Below, in pieces: positions 62,201 through 64,000 of a stretch of 64,000 nt of DNA. The stretch spans positions 1 to 64,000 of the forward strand of contig JASANC010005470.1 of the NCBI GenBank assembly GCA_030248135.1, written 5' to 3'. A model generated the notes under the pieces. It saw only the letters and a program-made list of their open reading frames with translations. It ran no database searches and was not told the DNA's origin. The position numbers and the translations under genes are program-made. Numbering within the stretch: position 1 is the stretch's first letter; each line of letters opens with the position of its first letter. This DNA comes from Theristus sp. LFF4_11 (Eukaryota > Nematoda > Chromadorea > Monhysterida > Xyalidae).

Positions 62201-64000
62201 GCTTGCCAGGCTGAACACGAATCGTGTTCACCAGTCGTTCCGTTCGTCGACTGAATGCCACCTGACGCGCAGTAGCATCAGCGGTGAAAAAGCTGAGGAC
62301 CACATTTGAAATATGAGCGACATCACGTTCCGTCAAGTTTGTGTGAGTTGGCAAATAAAAACCTTTCGTTGAAATTGCCAGCGTAAATGGAAACTCGTCG
62401 GCGCTGCGCACAGCCGCGCGTTTGAACGCCGGCTGCTGGTGAATGGGAAAGAAGAAGTCGCGTGTCTCGATGCCGCGTGAGGCAAGATGTTCTCGCAGTT
62501 GGGCCCGTTCTGGCTTCGTGCGACAAACGACGCCAAACACCCACGGTGTGTCTAGCGCGCCGCATTCAGGCATCATCTGCAACGGCAAATCGGCCAGTCG
62601 AGCGCGATATTCAGCACTGAGCCATCGTCGATGTGACATGATCTGGTGAAGGTGATTCAAACAGGCGACTGCGACTGCGGCGCCGAGACCGTTGATCTTG
62701 GCGTTTGTGGCCGGCTCAAAATGGACGAAGTGAAAACGTTTCGTAAAGCCGTGGTTCACCATTGATTCCAGCAGCGAACTGTATGCCGCATCCTGCGCTA
62801 AAACAAAGCCACCATCGGCACCGTGGACCGTCTTGTTGGCGTACAGTGAAGCGCACGCGAAATCGCCGACTGTTCCAAGCAGCTGCGCATCGCCGGCAGC
62901 ATTTCGAAAGCGCACGCCAACACACTCACTGATGTCTTCAATCAGAATCAAGCCAGTCTCTCGGCAATATCGAGCGATTGCGAGCAGGTCACGCGCGGGC
63001 ACCCCGTACGTGTGCGACAGAATGACGGCTCGTGTTCGCTCAGTAGTCGCATGTCGAACGGCACACAGTGACGGATTGTAGTCGTCGGGGGCGATGTCGA
63101 TCAAAACAGGAGTGGCACCAACCTGCAATAAAAATGCTGATGGAGTTTCATGTATTTTTTTTACAAAAAAGTGAATTGATGAACTTTGAAAAACATAAAG
63201 TTAGAAAAACTGTCTACAGTTCATCTGGCTAATATATGCAACTACATACAGTAGTTGATTTGTTGGTTGCATACACGTGCAGTTGATGCTTGCATTCTGA
63301 GCAGGCTGATGCGTGCATTCGGTGCAGGCATTGCTGTGGAGCGGATTTTCCGTGCAACGAACGCACGCAGCAACTGCACGTGTGTGCAACCAACCAATCA
63401 GCTAGTTGCAATTATTAGCCAGATGGACTGCACAGTGTTTACGCATGTACCTGGTGCACTGCATTGGCGCACGCAATCATCGTGAAGCTCGGCATGATCA
63501 CTTGATCGCCGTGTCCGATGTGCTCTGCTTGCAAGGCGAGCACCAGCGCTGCGTGACCGTTGCAACATGGCTGTGCCACTGGCACACCGTAAATGGATTT
63601 CAACGCAGCTGCCAGTGCGCTCGGCCATTTCCCCGCCGAACTGATGAAGCTAGACTCAATTGCGTCCAGTACGTTCTGCGTCATTTCAGGCGTCATCAGT
63701 GGCTCGGCAACGCGGTACACCCAGTCGCTTGCGAACGGTGTCCGAGGTTCAACATCAGGAAGTTCGCTTCTTTTCGCGGCGATCATCGCTCTCAGGTCGT
63801 CTCGCCATTCCGCTGGCTTTCGATTTCTGCATTTCACATGAGAAGCTTGAGCCCAGTCACCATTGCGTGACGAGTATTGCAAAACGTAGCCAATCGTGAA
63901 CAACTGCTGATAGAGCTCGTGTCGGTAGTCCGGTTGACAGAGGCGATCAACGAAAATCGGCTGCATTTCAATCGGCCATCGATCGACGATAGCTTGCATA
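57272..64000 (-). CDS. Giant mosaic carbohydrate enzyme: aminotransferase, methyltransferase, two glycosyltransferases, GH5 (5' end beyond window)
   Basis: Exons: 63451-64000 (open at the edge), 59993-63122, 59692-59906, 59497-59623, 59174-59424, 58919-59077, 58651-58848, 58320-58536, 58021-58199 and a last exon ending at stop 57272-57274. Phases 0, 1, 0, 1, 0, 0, 0, 1, 0 agree, giving at least 1,727 residues. Modules by residue from the edge: unknown about 1-91, DegT aminotransferase 92-464, SAM methyltransferase 580-785, GT-B-like transferase 798-1106, GT-A-like transferase 1123-1340, GH5 about 1400 to the end. The 3,130-base exon without introns is unusual among these neighbours and fits acquired prokaryotic or viral coding DNA. 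A joint role in making, methylating and attaching an amino sugar, with a hydrolase trimming or transferring glycan, is inference. The last exon's start is unclear: the best AG (57508) gives an immediate TAA; an AG before 57430 keeps the frame. Two adjacent genes remain possible but no start/stop pair separates them. Confidence 0.72.
59497..60305 (-). other. Module 4: GT-A/GT2-like glycosyltransferase
   Basis: It opens with VTVCVCSYKRTHNLHEILSR and IEIIVWNNN (nucleotide-binding Rossmann start), then ELLICDDDVMPG, where DDD is the metal and UDP-sugar-binding DxD motif. Across the next two exons come FFLAGRERYPLDVLCVRG and FVLIDDYWMSYVLN; the DDYW motif is the usual acceptor/catalytic site of this eukaryotic and viral GT group. 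The module spans three exons; the DDD lies seven codons before a phase-1 intron. Confidence 0.75.
60354..61280 (-). other. Module 3: GT-B-like glycosyltransferase
   Basis: The N-terminal half has GVVHAAVSD and LLTLTELQKERLQ, as in the acceptor domain of GT-B enzymes. The C-terminal half has IDLTFIGSYARDWNAFY, VQIRPRLSDLDYESML and TLVVEAIARNVPLLAPN followed by SAREYLGAQYPLLY. The EAIxRxxPLL...EYLG.xYPLxY pattern recalls glycosyltransferases of marine bacteria and large DNA viruses (from memory, not searched). The donor sugar cannot be predicted. Confidence 0.7.
61317..61934 (-). other. Module 2: class I SAM-dependent methyltransferase
   Basis: Motif I reads VLEIGTWFGRLAAVSA (residues about 625-640), followed at the usual distance by RVFAVDNFQW (motif II acidic residue), and DVLILDFTMEADELE (motif IV position), then TIVVINPI. 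The preceding GALSKCMDIPSTTDDE is like the lead-in of Methyltransf_24/CmcI-type enzymes acting on sugars or small molecules. The substrate is unknown; the context suggests O- or N-methylation of an amino sugar. Confidence 0.7.
62282..63726 (-). other. Module 1: DegT/DnrJ/EryC1/StrS sugar aminotransferase
   Basis: These PLP enzymes make amino sugars from nucleotide keto-sugars, as in perosamine, viosamine or bacillosamine-type pathways. Seen here: a substrate-pocket segment CNGHAALVLALQA, then GDQVIMPSFTMIACANAV, GATPVLIDIAPDDYNPS, the cofactor-binding VILSHTYGVPARDL, EDISECVGVRF, and the PLP lysine in LYANKTVHGADGG (Lys about residue 280; codon at 62832-62834). The C-terminal half has ETRDFFFPIHQQPAFK and FYLPTHTNLTERDV, also typical. 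All key catalytic positions look intact. Length is about 370, normal for the family. One intron (63123-63450) interrupts it, containing a small transposon. Confidence 0.88.
63222..63427. mobile_element. Short inverted-repeat element in an intron of the giant gene
   Basis: The ends CATCTGGCTAATATATGCAAC and TTGCAATTATTAGCCAGATG are inverted repeats; the arms continue with GGTTGCATACACGTGCAGTTG and complement, about 65 bp. It sits in the intron that splits the aminotransferase module. Confidence 0.75.

Noticed and set aside
59964..63128. Stand-alone 1,054-residue intronless gene starting at 63128
   Set aside because: The DegT fold would lack its N-terminal third; a good acceptor at 63122 joins in phase to the exon ending at 63451 that supplies the missing part.

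Overview
The window is nuclear DNA from an animal, most likely an invertebrate; I cannot name the phylum. The evidence is: genes cut into many short exons joined by GT-AG introns (two probable GC-AG), metazoan families (METTL14, a two-RRM RBPMS/couch potato/MEC-8 protein, a four-domain fasciclin protein, tandem LDL-receptor class A repeats, an S1 protease, a CHK-type kinase), a tRNA-headed SINE, and very many short inverted-repeat transposons. Exon models below were built by hand: each junction was placed at a splice consensus and checked for phase, so the reading frame closes through each gene except where stated.

Layout. 0.1-3.0 kb, minus: 5' part of a METTL14 homologue (m6A writer), running off the left edge. 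4.2-8.9 kb, minus: a 393-residue coiled-coil protein I do not recognise. 9-11.3 kb: transposon debris and poly-G tracts. 11.5-14.5 kb, minus: CHK/ecdysteroid-kinase-like enzyme. 17.2-23.7 kb, plus: secreted or anchored protein with four FAS1 domains, with satellite DNA and several transposons in its introns. 25.4-27.7 kb, minus: S1 serine protease with an altered GDSGG motif. 28-31.5 kb: non-coding, with a foldback element. 31.6-47.9 kb, minus: RBPMS/couch potato/MEC-8 RNA-binding protein with an 8.8 kb first intron that holds a deleted mariner element. 48-52 kb: SINE and nested inverted-repeat elements. 52.0-56.5 kb, plus: secreted protein with seven LDLa repeats on phase-1 exons. 57.3-64.0 kb, minus: a giant mosaic carbohydrate gene running off the right edge.

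The giant gene is the strongest candidate for something new. Splice phases chain at least 1,727 codons into one reading frame. It encodes, in order, a DegT/DnrJ/EryC1/StrS sugar aminotransferase with its PLP lysine, a class I SAM methyltransferase, a GT-B-like glycosyltransferase, a GT-A-like glycosyltransferase (DDD and DDYW motifs) and a GH5-type glycoside hydrolase (NEP and GEFG). The first four modules lie largely on one 3.1 kb exon of bacterial or giant-virus-like families, while the GH5 part is split by ordinary introns. This looks like an amino-sugar glycan assembly line acquired horizontally and domesticated in an animal. Donor, substrate and whether one polypeptide is really made are inferences.

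The genes do not form an obvious pathway together; they look like unrelated neighbours. What unites the window is its transposon load: at least ten families of small inverted-repeat elements, several nested inside each other and inside introns.
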